The notes: generated by a model from the sequence alone, not told the origin. DNA of 64,000 nt from Sphaerisporangium rhizosphaerae (GCF_042665155.1 NZ_JBHTCG010000021.1:1-64000), one strand, 5' to 3'. Shown: positions 33,905 through 42,821, counted from the stretch's first letter. A program made the numbers and translations.

Positions 33905-34239
33905 CCGCCGCATCCCCGAAGCCCCCGCCGGACCTCCTCTTCCTGATGTCGGGCGGCGTCCGATCGTGGTCACGGCTCCGGCCGGTTCGCTCTTGGGAGA
34001 CAACCGCCTGTCGTCACCGGGTGCAGGTGAGGACGACGGGGTGGGCGGCCCCATCCGGATCACCCACTCGCACGGGGTGGGCGGCCACATCTGGACCGCT
34101 CACTTGCATGCCGGGTGGGCCCATCCACCGCCGGCCTCGGCTCGGCCGTCCACGCGGGACCTTGCGCAAGGTGGCGGATGTCCGACGGTGGCGGGTTGGT
34201 ATCGGGCGGTGCTTGAGGGGGAAGCTCGCGGGCTCGCTG
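33905..34239. other. intergenic stretch with degenerate 36-bp repeats
   Basis: No gene with a start signal was found between the DUF4192 stop and the end of the minus-strand hypothetical gene. It contains the repeats described at 34036-34143. Confidence 0.5.
34036..34143. repeat. 36-bp imperfect direct repeats (three units)
   Basis: Units begin at 34036, 34072 and 34108. The first two start ACGGGGTGGGCGGCC and end CACTCGC / CACTTGC; the third is more degenerate (ATGCCGGGTGGGCCC). A + strand frame through them reads a 12-residue repeat around GVGG, but no start site supports translation. Confidence 0.7.
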
Positions 34240-34584
34240 TCAGTCCTGCGCGGGGTCGGTCCGGCGGCGCTCGTTGTAGGCCCGCATCCGGTTCGGGTAT
34301 CCGGTCAGCTGGACGTCGTACACAGGAAGCGCGAGGTTTCTGGCCACCTTGATGATGACCGCGGGAGAGCCGACCCTGCGGCGCGTCCACTCGCCGTCAT
34401 GGGCGACGGCGACGGCTGTGGTGTCGGTGGCGAAGGTCTCGGGCTCGACGTAGAACTCCACGCCCCGGCGGGACTTCGCGAAGGCGATCAGCGTCTCGAT
34501 GTCGCCGTCGTTGGCCTCGCGGTCGAACTTGGCGATCCTCGTGCCGCGCAGCCGACGAATCCCATAGCGATCTCGCCATCCCAT
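34240..34584 (-). CDS. conserved hypothetical protein
   Basis: A 114 aa basic protein starting MGWRDRYGIRRLRGTRIAKF, with EFYVEPETFATDTTAVAVAH and GEWTRRRVGSPAVIIKVARN in the middle and GYPNRMRAYNERRR at the end. I recall similar small actinobacterial proteins, sometimes labelled oxidoreductase without evidence; no catalytic motif is visible. AAGGG lies just before ATG 34584, and the longer frame to 34767 overlaps the divergent gene's start. About 100 bp separate it from the divergent DUF1707 gene. Confidence 0.75.
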   Translation of the reverse strand: MGWRDRYGIRRLRGTRIAKFDREANDGDIETLIAFAKSRRGVEFYVEPETFATDTTAVAVAHDGEWTRRRVGSPAVIIKVARNLALPVYDVQLTGYPNRMRAYNERRRTDPAQD

Positions 34585-34687
34585 ATCCCTTGTATACCTG
34601 GCCCGGGTCACAAATGGGTGCCTCCGGGCCACATCGGGGTCGCGTCGGGGTTGTTCCGGATAGACCGGCTTCGGCCGGCGACGAAGA

Positions 34688-35338
34688 ATGGGAAAGACGA
34701 CGCGTTCTATGGGAAAGGCACGGCCACTAATGGCAGGGGTAGTGAGACCTTCGGCGACACCGTCCACCGGAGGGTGGGGGGCGCCTCCTCACCCTCAGCT
34801 CCGGGTCACCAACGACGATCGGGATCAGGTGGTCGAGCACGTCACCGCCGCCTACGCGGAGGGCAGGCTCGACAAGGAGGAGTTCGACGACAGGCTGCAC
34901 CGGGCGATGACCGCGCGCACCCATGCCGACCTCGCTCCGATCATGCGCGACCTGTATCCCTCGTGGACCATGCCCCGCATCCCGCAACCACGGTCGCACG
35001 CACCGGCACACCATCCGATGCCGTTGACGGGGAGCGACCGTCTGGGGGCCGCGGCCGGACATCTGCTCCCGCTCGCCGGGCTGACGGTGATCGGCCCGTT
35101 GATCATGATGCTGACCGGTGGGCGCCACTCGCCCTACATCCGGCAGCACGCGGTCGAGTCGCTGAACTTCCACCTCACCGTGCTCGGCGCCACCATCCTG
35201 CTGCCGTTCACCATCATCGGGATCGTCCTGGTCCCGATCATCTGGATCGCGGCCTTCGTCTTGGGCATCGTCGGCGCGGCAGCGGCCCTCAACGACAACC
35301 GGTTCCGCTACCCGCTGACCCTTCGCCTGATCAAGTAG
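34688..35338 (+). CDS. DUF1707 and DUF4870 domain membrane protein
   Basis: 216 aa. DUF1707 (residues ~38-90; LRVTNDDRDQVVEHVTAAYA, GRLDKEEFDDRLHRAMTART) is a small helical domain common in actinomycete membrane proteins. It is followed by DUF4870 (~115-212; GSDRLGAAAGHLLPLAGL, SPYIRQHAVESLNFHLT, then helices). Three hydrophobic segments lie at ~118-140, 155-180 and 183-200. The start may be ATG 34688, 34709 or 34730; none has a strong ribosome binding site. Role unknown. Confidence 0.8.
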   Translation: MGKTTRSMGKARPLMAGVVRPSATPSTGGWGAPPHPQLRVTNDDRDQVVEHVTAAYAEGRLDKEEFDDRLHRAMTARTHADLAPIMRDLYPSWTMPRIPQPRSHAPAHHPMPLTGSDRLGAAAGHLLPLAGLTVIGPLIMMLTGGRHSPYIRQHAVESLNFHLTVLGATILLPFTIIGIVLVPIIWIAAFVLGIVGAAAALNDNRFRYPLTLRLIK

Positions 35339-35354
35339 CCCACCTTCACGGTCC

Positions 35355-35394
35355 CCACCTTCCCGCCATCGGCGGACGAGGAGGGGGAAGGTGG
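35355..35394. terminator. bidirectional terminator
   Basis: CCACCTTCCC and GGGAAGGTGG form a 10-bp perfect stem between the convergent DUF1707 and RlpA-like genes, with further pairing possible in the 20-base loop. Confidence 0.7.
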
Positions 35395-35405
35395 CGACCG
35401 GGTGG

Positions 35406-36248
35406 TCAGTGGGCCAGGACGGCGTACTCGACGCTCATGGCGCCGGTGTCGAGGTTGCCGATGGCGTCGAACGCCGCGCGCGAGAGATCCAGGCAACGGC
35501 CGCCGACATACGGCCCGCGGTCGTTGATGCGCACCGTCACGGTCTTGCCGTTGTTCGGATTGGTGACGCGCACGCGGCTGCCCATGGGGAGGGTCTTGTG
35601 GGCCGCCGTCATCGCGTTGGGGTTGAACCGCTCGCCGCTGGCCGTCATCTGTCCCTCGTCGTAGTACGAGGCCCCGCACCGACCCGACGCGATCACCTTG
35701 GGCTTCTTCGCGGCGGTCCGCTTCTTGGCGGGTTCGGCAGGCGCGGCGGGCTTCTTCGGGGTGCTCGCGGTGTCATCGGCCGTCGCCGCCGCCTTGGTCG
35801 TGGTGTCGGATCCGGCGGCGTGCTCATCCCCCTCCGCGCTGGTGGGGGCGGCGCCGTCCGAGCTCTCGGTCTCGGCCGACCGGGACGGCGATCCGGCGTC
35901 GGACGCCGGAGGGGCGAGCGGGTTCGGTGCGGAGCCGGCCGAGGTGAGCTCGCTGAAGGGGTCCGGTGGCGCCGAGAAGCTGGATGGGGAGGCCGAACTG
36001 TCCGGTGCACCCGTGGTGCGCACGGCGGTGGTGGCCGGTGCCGCCGGACGCATGCCTGCGCTCATGGTCGTGGTCGTGGGGTCGCCGCCGTTCAACCAGA
36101 CCCAGCCGCTCACCAGGGCGGCGGTCATCACGACGGTCACGGCGATGGTGGTGGTGAGAGGGACGGCCAGCGAGGTCCGGCGCCGCTCGGCGCCCTTGCG
36201 TGACCGGGAGAGGCTCTTCTCGTACCAGCGGGAGGGGGAGGCGTGCAT
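35406..36248 (-). CDS. RlpA-like double-psi beta-barrel protein, membrane-anchored
   Basis: 280 aa. A short basic N-terminus (RKGAERRRTS) precedes a signal anchor (~25-48), then a Ser/Thr/Ala/Pro-rich spacer (~50-170), a Lys/Ala/Pro-rich KKPAAPAEPAKKRTAAKK stretch and the C-terminal RlpA-type barrel (~195-280): ASYYDEGQMTASGERFNPN, MTAAHKTLPMGSRVRVTNP, VTVRINDRGPYVGGRCLDLS. RlpA proteins bind or cleave peptidoglycan glycan strands; the catalytic Asp of the lytic RlpA proteins may be in NDRGP. A Crp-type palindrome lies 180 bp upstream. No c-di-AMP riboswitch could be recognised in the leader. Confidence 0.87.
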   Translation of the reverse strand: MHASPSRWYEKSLSRSRKGAERRRTSLAVPLTTTIAVTVVMTAALVSGWVWLNGGDPTTTTMSAGMRPAAPATTAVRTTGAPDSSASPSSFSAPPDPFSELTSAGSAPNPLAPPASDAGSPSRSAETESSDGAAPTSAEGDEHAAGSDTTTKAAATADDTASTPKKPAAPAEPAKKRTAAKKPKVIASGRCGASYYDEGQMTASGERFNPNAMTAAHKTLPMGSRVRVTNPNNGKTVTVRINDRGPYVGGRCLDLSRAAFDAIGNLDTGAMSVEYAVLAH

Positions 36249-36428
36249 ACCCAAGGGGAACCACGGTCCTAGATAGGGGACAGGACACGGGACACGGCGC
36301 GGGGGAGCGCACGCGGCATGGGGGGACATGCCGTCGTCCCGGTACGCGGCGAGCGGGATCCGCCCACTACGTAATTCGCAGCACCATATGGGACAAACGG
36401 GGAGTAAAGGGAGATAAAGCGCGTGCAA

Positions 36429-36444
36429 AGTGACATAAGTCACT
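36429..36444. promoter_or_regulatory. candidate Crp/FNR-family binding site
   Basis: AGTGACATAAGTCACT is a perfect 16-bp palindrome (apart from the central ATAA) and matches the GTGA-N6-TCAC core of actinobacterial Crp sites. It lies 180 bp upstream of the RlpA-like start in a 497-bp gap (36249-36745) with no gene. A second, looser inverted repeat, GTGATCA (36451) and TGATCAC (36473), follows. Confidence 0.55.
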
Positions 36445-36668
36445 CGGAGAGTGATCATCCATGCTCATAGCGTGATCACGGCCGACCTGCCCGAACCCCA
36501 CACGTGAGCGGAACGGCTCAAGGCCGGCCAACTCATGACCCCCATACACCTGGCCGGTTCGGGAGCGATGAGGGGCTGGTGGCCGGCGGCAACAGGGTGG
36601 TGCCCGGAGTGGCACCGGGCGCGTGGTCACCAGCCCGATGAGCGTCAGCGTGATGAGCGGGCGGCGTC

Positions 36669-36772
36669 GGAACAGGGCGCGGACGTGCGGGGGGTAGAAC
36701 AGGGTGTGAGGATGTGGGGCTAGAACAGGGTGTGAAGAGTGGGGGTCAGAACAGGAGCTCGCGGACCGAGTC
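36669..36772. repeat. 26-bp tandem repeat overlapping the ligase stop codon
   Basis: Units start at 36669, 36695, 36721 and 36747, all built on (T/G)AGAACAGGGTGTGA or close variants. The last unit is the end of the ligase gene (its C-terminal ELLF and stop lie in 36746-36760), so the downstream units look like duplications of the gene's 3' end. Confidence 0.75.
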
Positions 36773-38281
36773 CACTGTGTCGGCGTCTTCGGGACGCTTG
36801 TCCGGGCGGTAGCGGAGCACGCGGGCGAAGCGCAGCGCCATGCCGCCGGGGTACCTCGGCGACCGCTGCACGCCGTCGAAGGCGACTTCGACCACCATCT
36901 CGGGACGCACTCTGACCACCCACTCGTCGCTCGGTCCGTCGGCCAGAGCCAGGAAGCGCTCGGTCTGCCAGGCGAGCAACTCGTCGGTCAGGCCCTTGAA
37001 GGTCTTGCCGAGCATCACGAAATCGCCCGACTGAGGGTCCCTGGCGCCGAGATGGAGGTTGGAGAGCTTGCCCTGGCGCCGGCCGTGGCCCCATTCGGCG
37101 GCCAGCACGACCAGGTCGAGGGTGTGGCGGGGCTTGACCTTCACCCAGCCGGCCCCGCGTCGCCCGGCGGCGTACGGCGTGTTCGGGGACTTGGCCACGA
37201 CGCCCTCATGTCCCCGTCGGACGACCTCCGCGAAGAAGGCCATGCCCTCGTCGGGATCGGATGTGACCAGGCGCGGAGTGATCAGTTCGGCAGGCACCGA
37301 CCGCGCGAGCGCCGCGTGCCGCTCGCTGTCGGGCAGGTCGAGCAGGTCGACGCCGCCCACGCGGAGGGCGTCGAAGAAGAACACGCTCAGCGGCGTGGTC
37401 TCGCGCAGACGGGCGGTGTCGATCTTGCTGGTGACCCGGGAGGCGGTCACCTGGAACGGCTCGGGCCGGCCGTCGGGTCGCAGCGCGATGACCTCGCCGT
37501 CCAGCACGATGTCGTCGACGGGCAGCGCGAGCACGGCCTCCATCAGCTCGGGGACCTGCGCGGTGATCTCGTCCAGGGTGCGGGTGAACACCTTGACGTC
37601 CGAGCCGGAGCGGTGGGCCTGCACCCGTATCCCGTCGAGCTTCCATTCGAGTGCCGCGAGCCCGCCGAGCTTCTCCAGAGCGGCGGGGATGTTCGGGGCG
37701 CTCTGCGCCAGCATTGGCGACACGGGACGGCCCACCTCGAGGTGGAACGCGCGCAGCGCCTCCACGCCGCCGGTGAGCGCGGCGGCGCCCACGGCGGGCA
37801 GCCATCCTCGCAGCGTGAGGGCGCGCCGGACCTCCGCCGCGGGCGTGCCCGACGCCTTGGCGACCGCCTCGACCATCACCCCGTTCAAGGCTCCCTGACG
37901 CAGCTCGCCCGCCAGCAGGCGCAGCAGGAACGACTGCTCCTGGCGGGTCACCGAACGGAACAGCTCCCCGACCAGCTCCTTGCGCGCGGCCTGGGATCCC
38001 GGGCCGCTCTGCGCCTTGATGCGGCTGAGCAGGTCGTCGATGCGGGTCAGGCTCGCGCTGGCGATCTGGCGTGGTTCGGGCAGGTCCTGGAGGGTGCGCC
38101 ATCCCACGCCGATCTGCCGCTGGGGTAGCTCACCGGACAGATAGGCGATGGCGATCTCGGCCTCTTCCGGCCGCACTCTGCTCAATAGTTCGGCGATATG
38201 TCCGATCTTGGCGAGGCGGGCCGAGTCCGCTGCTACGGAGGCAGAAGTGCGTGCGAGGTCGATGAGCAACACACGTCTCAT
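36746..38281 (-). CDS. ligB: ATP-dependent DNA ligase
   Basis: Seals nicks using ATP. The 511 aa protein matches mycobacterial LigB in length and order: N-terminal domain (1-180) with ELPQRQIGVGW and ELRQGALNGVM, then the adenylation domain with nucleotide-binding motif I EWKLDGIRVQ (Lys214), DGEVIAL, FFFDAL, EGVVAKSPNTPY and VKVKPRHTLDLVV. The C-terminal OB domain contains LSNLHLGARD and VRPEMVVEVAFDGVQ. The start is ATG 38281 or GTG 38272 (VLLIDLA). It is a dispensable accessory ligase in mycobacteria, where NAD-dependent LigA is essential. Confidence 0.93.
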   Translation of the reverse strand: MRRVLLIDLARTSASVAADSARLAKIGHIAELLSRVRPEEAEIAIAYLSGELPQRQIGVGWRTLQDLPEPRQIASASLTRIDDLLSRIKAQSGPGSQAARKELVGELFRSVTRQEQSFLLRLLAGELRQGALNGVMVEAVAKASGTPAAEVRRALTLRGWLPAVGAAALTGGVEALRAFHLEVGRPVSPMLAQSAPNIPAALEKLGGLAALEWKLDGIRVQAHRSGSDVKVFTRTLDEITAQVPELMEAVLALPVDDIVLDGEVIALRPDGRPEPFQVTASRVTSKIDTARLRETTPLSVFFFDALRVGGVDLLDLPDSERHAALARSVPAELITPRLVTSDPDEGMAFFAEVVRRGHEGVVAKSPNTPYAAGRRGAGWVKVKPRHTLDLVVLAAEWGHGRRQGKLSNLHLGARDPQSGDFVMLGKTFKGLTDELLAWQTERFLALADGPSDEWVVRVRPEMVVEVAFDGVQRSPRYPGGMALRFARVLRYRPDKRPEDADTVDSVRELLF

Positions 38282-38723
38282 CGTGCCAGTTCACGCCGCC
38301 CCCCGCGCGCCCAGGTGGCAGCCGTCCCCCATGGCCGACAAAACGCTCAATGTCCTGATAAACGACTACGTATTGCCTACCACGCCGCGAGGTGCCGGCA
38401 CCCTGGCCGAGCAGGTAGCGCGGCGACCACCCGCCTTCACATCCGAGACGTGTGCGCCGATGGGTCGGCGTGGCGGTGCGGACACCCGTGTATACGGCAA
38501 GTCGTCGGTGGTGGCTCATGGCCACATCCGCCCCGCCCGCGCACACGGCGGAGCACCGCCATTTTCACCCATCCGGACACGTGCGCCGATGGCGCCGCGG
38601 CGGTAGGAAGGCACGGCGGTGCGGGTGCCGTCGTATGGCGGGCGGCGTGGTGAACGTTCCTGGACACCGCGTGAAGATGCCGGGCGCGACTCGGGGCGAT
38701 CGGCATCGGGCGTGCGGGTCGGG
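38282..38723. other. intergenic stretch without a supported gene
   Basis: About 440 bp. Frames are open on both strands but lack ribosome binding sites and give Arg/His/Pro-rich peptides. A ~22-bp imperfect direct repeat around ACGTGTGCGCCGATGG (near 38448) and ACACGTGCGCCGATGG (near 38577) is visible. Confidence 0.4.
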
Positions 38724-39098
38724 TCAGCTGACGCCGAGCAGGTCGACGACGAAGATCAGCGTCTCGCCCGGCTTGATGGCGTTGCCCGCGCCGCGGTTGC
38801 CGTAGCCCAGGTGCGGCGGGATGACCAGCTTGCGACGGCCGCCGACGCGCATGCCGGCGACACCCTGGTCCCATCCGGCGATGACGCGGCCGGCGCCGAG
38901 CGGGAAGTTGAAGGAGTCGCCGCGGTTCCACGACGCGTCGAACTCCTCGCCGGTGGAGAACGCCACGCCGACATAGTGAACCGTCACCATGTGGCCCGGC
39001 TTGGCCTCCTCACCGTCGCCCACGGTGATGTCTACGATCTCGAGATCCGCCGGCGCGTCGCCCTCCGGAAAGTCGATCTCGGGCTTCTCGAGTGCCAC
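38724..39098 (-). CDS. FKBP-type peptidyl-prolyl cis-trans isomerase
   Basis: A 124 aa cytosolic single-domain FKBP that speeds proline isomerisation in folding proteins. Key residues are in VTVHYVGVAFSTGEEFDASW, FPLGAGRVIAGWDQGVAGM, RRKLVIPPHLGYGNRGAG and TLIFVVDLLGV. GTG 39098 has AAGGAGAA at ideal distance; the longer frame to 39305 is not FKBP-like. It is monocistronic and lies 500 bp from the next gene. Confidence 0.95.
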   Translation of the reverse strand: MALEKPEIDFPEGDAPADLEIVDITVGDGEEAKPGHMVTVHYVGVAFSTGEEFDASWNRGDSFNFPLGAGRVIAGWDQGVAGMRVGGRRKLVIPPHLGYGNRGAGNAIKPGETLIFVVDLLGVS

Positions 39099-39612
39099 GT
39101 GTTCTCCTTGGTTAGGTTGCGCCCCGCCTGTCCGAACGGGCGCCTGGACCGATCGCCGGCCCTTGTCGGGCCGACCGCACGACTCTACGGGGTTCCGGGA
39201 GCCGGCGAACGGCGAGGGCGTATCCCTTGGGGGCTTCCGTACGGAACCCGCCCACGGCCGACCGGCCGCGGACCCTCGGCCAAGGGTCCGCGGCCGGCCG
39301 GCCACAGGCGGTCCGGGGGGCCGGCGGCCAGGGGAGGCCGTCTGTCCCCCTCGTGGGGACCTCCGGAGTCACCACGCCCGTAGGACGTCCCCTGACGGGG
39401 CCGTACAAGGATGTCCCGTCAGACTGGCCGTCCGGGGGCCCGTGGGCCGTCTCCTGTGCGCCGTCCGTGGACGTGGTGTCCGTGGGTCGTTTCCCGGCGG
39501 GCGGGGCGCCGCGTGTGTTGGCTGTCCGTGGACGCCGTGCCCGTGAGCTGACTCGTCTGGCCGGCTGGTGAGGTCGTGCCCGCGGCCGTTGGTGGGTTCG
39601 CCGGAGAGTGGG
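39099..39612. other. intergenic stretch with a long hairpin
   Basis: About 510 bp between the stress-protein stop and the FKBP start, both on the minus strand. Apart from the hairpin at 39262-39297 I see no gene; open frames are Arg/Pro-rich without start signals. Confidence 0.4.
39262..39297 (-). terminator. 15-bp perfect hairpin
   Basis: CCGGCCGCGGACCCT pairs exactly with AGGGTCCGCGGCCGG around a 6-base loop. It lies ~315 bp after the stress-protein stop and 165 bp before the FKBP start, so it probably ends the long 3' UTR of the former. Confidence 0.55.
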
Positions 39613-40914
39613 CTACCGGGCGCGGACGTCGCTCGGCTTCTCCTCGGCCTTCCTCGCGGGGGCCTGGTCGGCCGGTTCGGCATCGAGGCCGGCGTTCTCC
39701 GAGGCCGTGGGAGTGGTGTCGGTCTCCTTGGGCGAGGACGGCTCGGAGGCCGGTGTGGAAGGTCCGGAAGCGGACGTGCGCGGCACGGCGGAGAGCGGGA
39801 TGGCGATGGTGGCCTCCTCCATCGCCTCCGCGCGGCTGGTGGCGGGCGGCACGATGGCCGACTCCGCCGTCCCGGAAGAGGTGGTGTCCGACGAGATGAC
39901 GTCTGCGGAGGTCGGGTCCGCATGGGAGGGGTCGGCGTGCGCGGGGTCGGGGGACCCGGCGTGGCCGGCCTCGTCCTCAACCTGGAGAACGGGCTCAGGG
40001 GCCGGCGCCGGACGCTGGGCGGGGAATTCGACGGCGGGTTCGCCGGTCACAGGGTCACCGGCGGGGACGTTCACGTCCGATGACGCCGGAGGGACCGTCC
40101 CGGAGGTGGGAAGGATCGTCCCGGTGCTCGGAATGGAGGTCTCGGAGGCCGAAGGGGCCACCTCGGAAGCCGGGGGAGCCGTCGGCGAGGCCGGCGAGAC
40201 CGTCTCGGGGATGGGGAGGATCGTCCCGGTGGTCGGGATGAAGGGGTCGGAGGTGGGAGGGGCCGTGCCGGTGGCCCCAGGCGTCGTCTCGGGGCTGGAG
40301 GTGCCCGTCCTCTCGGGGCGTGAGGTGCCGGTGGTCTCGGGGCGTGAAGGGGCGGTGGTCTCAGGTCCGGAGGCGCCGGGGGTGCGCAGAGGGCCGCTGG
40401 ACGGAGGCCGGGCGACGACCACGGTGTCCGCGGGCTTGTTCCCGCCCTCCAGCACCGCCAGGGCCTCCTCCATCGCGGCGGCGGGCACCAGGACGTCGTA
40501 CCTGCCGGCCACGATGGCGCTGCGCGAGGTGAAGTCGCGGGTGCCGCCCTTGAACGCGTGGCCGGCGAACCCGAAGGCGGCGCCCATCACGGCGCCCCAC
40601 AGGATCGCCCACACCACAAGGGCGAAGAACGAGGCGGTCGTCGTGGTGAACAGTCCGAGGAACAGGCCCACGACGAGGCCGAAGACGGCTCCGCTGATGG
40701 CTCCGGAGAGGGCCGCGCGGGGATTGGTGAGCCGTCCCGTGACCAGCTCTTCCAGTCGCAGGTCGTTGCCGACGATGGCCACGTTCTGCACGGGGTATCC
40801 GGCGTCGGAAAGGGTGTCCACCGCGCGCTGCGCGGCGGGATAGTTGTCGTAGCTGACCAGGAGTCGCCGGTCGATGGCGGACGGCGCGGCCAGCTCGGGT
40901 GACGAACCGATCAT
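39613..40914 (-). CDS. general stress protein (YflT-like) with long disordered tail
   Basis: 433 aa. Residues ~15-165 are the general stress protein 17M/YflT-like domain: RRLLVSYDNYPAAQRAVDTL, YPVQNVAIVGNDLRLEELVT, a Gly-rich double hydrophobic region (~70-120; GAISGAVFGLVVGLFLGLFT) and RYDVLVPAAAMEEALAVL. The remaining ~265 residues are Thr/Ser/Pro/Glu-rich low-complexity sequence with repeated SxTGTILP and PETT elements, much longer than in usual family members (~160-180 aa in total). GGAGG precedes ATG 40914. Probably membrane-attached; function not established. Confidence 0.82.
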   Translation of the reverse strand: MIGSSPELAAPSAIDRRLLVSYDNYPAAQRAVDTLSDAGYPVQNVAIVGNDLRLEELVTGRLTNPRAALSGAISGAVFGLVVGLFLGLFTTTTASFFALVVWAILWGAVMGAAFGFAGHAFKGGTRDFTSRSAIVAGRYDVLVPAAAMEEALAVLEGGNKPADTVVVARPPSSGPLRTPGASGPETTAPSRPETTGTSRPERTGTSSPETTPGATGTAPPTSDPFIPTTGTILPIPETVSPASPTAPPASEVAPSASETSIPSTGTILPTSGTVPPASSDVNVPAGDPVTGEPAVEFPAQRPAPAPEPVLQVEDEAGHAGSPDPAHADPSHADPTSADVISSDTTSSGTAESAIVPPATSRAEAMEEATIAIPLSAVPRTSASGPSTPASEPSSPKETDTTPTASENAGLDAEPADQAPARKAEEKPSDVRAR

Positions 40915-41186
40915 GAGATCTCGCCTCCGCGGCTAGGGGGTACCTGCCGACCCGGACTACCCGGCGAAGGCGACTTATCACTCCGCCGTCACCACCGACA
41001 ATGACGACACCTCCCGCGTGGCATCACCCCTCGTCCACCGACCACCGGCCACCGCCATCACCCCCAGCCCTCACCCCCAGCTCTCACCCATCGCCTCGCG
41101 CCCCTCCCCCCGGTCAGCCGTGTCCTTGTGCGGGTGGCCGTGCCCTCGTGCTGGTGTGCGGGGGCGTGGACCGCAAGGTGGTGGGG

Positions 41187-42626
41187 CTACCAGCTTTGGT
41201 GGAGGGGCATGCCTTCGGAGTAGCCGGAGGAGCTCTGGATGCCGATGACGGCGCGGTCGTGGAACTCCTCCAGGGAGGTGGCGCCGGCGTAGGTGAGCGA
41301 CGAGCGCAGACCGGCGACGATGGCGTCGATCTGGTCCTCGACGCTCGGCCGCACCGGGTCCAGGTACATCCGGGAGGTGGAGATGCCCTCCTCGAAGACG
41401 GCTTTGCGGGCGCGGTCGAAGGGGGTGTCCTCGGCGGTGCGCAGCCGTACGGCCCGGGCCGAGGCCATGCCGAAGTTCTCCTTGTACCGCCGGCCGTCGG
41501 CGTCGGTGCGCGCGTCGCCCGGCGACTCGTACGTGCCCGCGAACCACGAGCCGATCATGACGTTGGACGCGCCGGCCGCCAGGGCGAGGGCCACGTCGCG
41601 CGGGTGGCGCACGCCGCCGTCCGCCCACGCGTGCCTGCCGAGCCCGCGGGCCTCGGCCGCGCATTCGAGGACGGCGGAGAACTGCGGCCGTCCCACACCG
41701 GTCATCATGCGGGTGGTGCACATGGCGCCCGGCCCGACGCCCACCTTGACGATGTCGGCGCCGGCCTGGACCAGGTCGCGCACGCCCGCCGCGGTGACGA
41801 CGTTGCCGGCGGCGACGGGGACGCCGGGGTCGAGGGCGTGCACCGCGGCCAGGGCCGAGAGCATCTTCTCCTGGTGGCCGTGGGCGGTGTCGACGACCAG
41901 GCAGTCGACGCCCGCGTCCACCAGCTCCTTGGCCTTGGCGGCGACGTCGCCGTTGATGCCGACGGCGGCGGCGACGCGCAGGCGGCCCTGGGAGTCCACC
42001 GCGGGCTCGTACAGCGTGGCGCGCAGCGCGCCGGTGCGGGTGAGGACGCCGACCAGCCGGCCCTCCCCGTCGACGACGGGGGCGAGGCGGTGGCGTCCGT
42101 TGTGCAGCAGTTCGAACGCCGCCCGCGGGTCGGTGCCGGCCGGGATGGTGAGCGGTGAGCCCGACATCACCTGGGAGAGCTGGGTGAACATGTCCACACC
42201 GTGGCAGTCGGCCTCGGTGACGACGCCGATCGGCCGGTTGTCCCAGTCGACGACGACGACCGCGCCGTGCGCCCGCTTGGGCAGCAGGTTGAGGGCTTCG
42301 CCGACGGTTTCGTGCGCGGTGAGGGTGATGGGGGTGTCGTGCACCAGGTCGCGCTTCTTCACGAAGTCGATCACGTCGGCGACGACGTCGATGGGGATGT
42401 CCTGCGGGATGACGGTGATGCCCCCGCGCCGGGCGATGGTCTCGGCCATGCGCCGGCCGGCCACCGCTGTCATGTTCGCCACCACGATGGGGATCGTGGT
42501 GCCCGTGCCGTCGCGGCTCGAGAGGTCCACGGCGAGGCGCGAGCCGACGGCCGAGCGTGACGGGACCATGAAGACGTCGCTGTAGGTCAGGTCGTAGATC
42601 GGCGCCTGATCATTGAGGAATCGCAC
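41187..42626 (-). CDS. guaB1: GuaB1, IMP dehydrogenase-related GMP reductase
   Basis: 479 aa TIM-barrel enzyme of the actinobacterial GuaB1 group, the mycobacterial member of which was shown to be a GMP reductase in purine salvage. It has YDLTYSDVFMVPSRS, PIVVANMTAVAGRRMAETIA, two CBS domains inserted at ~90-210 (HDTPITLTAHETVGEALNLL, VMSGSPLTIPAGTDPRAAFE), VDTAHGHQEKM, GVGPGAMCTTRMMTG with the catalytic Cys, and SNVMIGSWFAGTYESPGD. GTG 42626 matches family N-termini (VRFLNDQAP) and lies eight bases after TAGGCT; an upstream in-frame ATG exists at 42650. Confidence 0.92.
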   Translation of the reverse strand: MRFLNDQAPIYDLTYSDVFMVPSRSAVGSRLAVDLSSRDGTGTTIPIVVANMTAVAGRRMAETIARRGGITVIPQDIPIDVVADVIDFVKKRDLVHDTPITLTAHETVGEALNLLPKRAHGAVVVVDWDNRPIGVVTEADCHGVDMFTQLSQVMSGSPLTIPAGTDPRAAFELLHNGRHRLAPVVDGEGRLVGVLTRTGALRATLYEPAVDSQGRLRVAAAVGINGDVAAKAKELVDAGVDCLVVDTAHGHQEKMLSALAAVHALDPGVPVAAGNVVTAAGVRDLVQAGADIVKVGVGPGAMCTTRMMTGVGRPQFSAVLECAAEARGLGRHAWADGGVRHPRDVALALAAGASNVMIGSWFAGTYESPGDARTDADGRRYKENFGMASARAVRLRTAEDTPFDRARKAVFEEGISTSRMYLDPVRPSVEDQIDAIVAGLRSSLTYAGATSLEEFHDRAVIGIQSSSGYSEGMPLHQSW

Positions 42627-42821
42627 GTTGGTCCAGCCTAGGCGATTCATGGTAAACAATGGGACTTCCCAGGTCAGCTGGGTGCTCCGTGCGAGATGAT
42701 CTGACCGGGCACCCCTGCCCACTCCTCTGTGCGCGATGATCGTGTCGGCTGACGGCCGGTCCGGCCGCATTGACCGCGCGATGCGATGGGCAGGCGGGGG
42801 GCCCTCGAGTGGGGAGGCGTT

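Noticed and set aside
36249..36428. c-di-AMP (ydaO) riboswitch in the RlpA leader
   Set aside because: Wall-enzyme leaders in actinobacteria often carry it, but the conserved GGGGUGAAU and CCCGNCAGCU blocks are absent on the minus strand.
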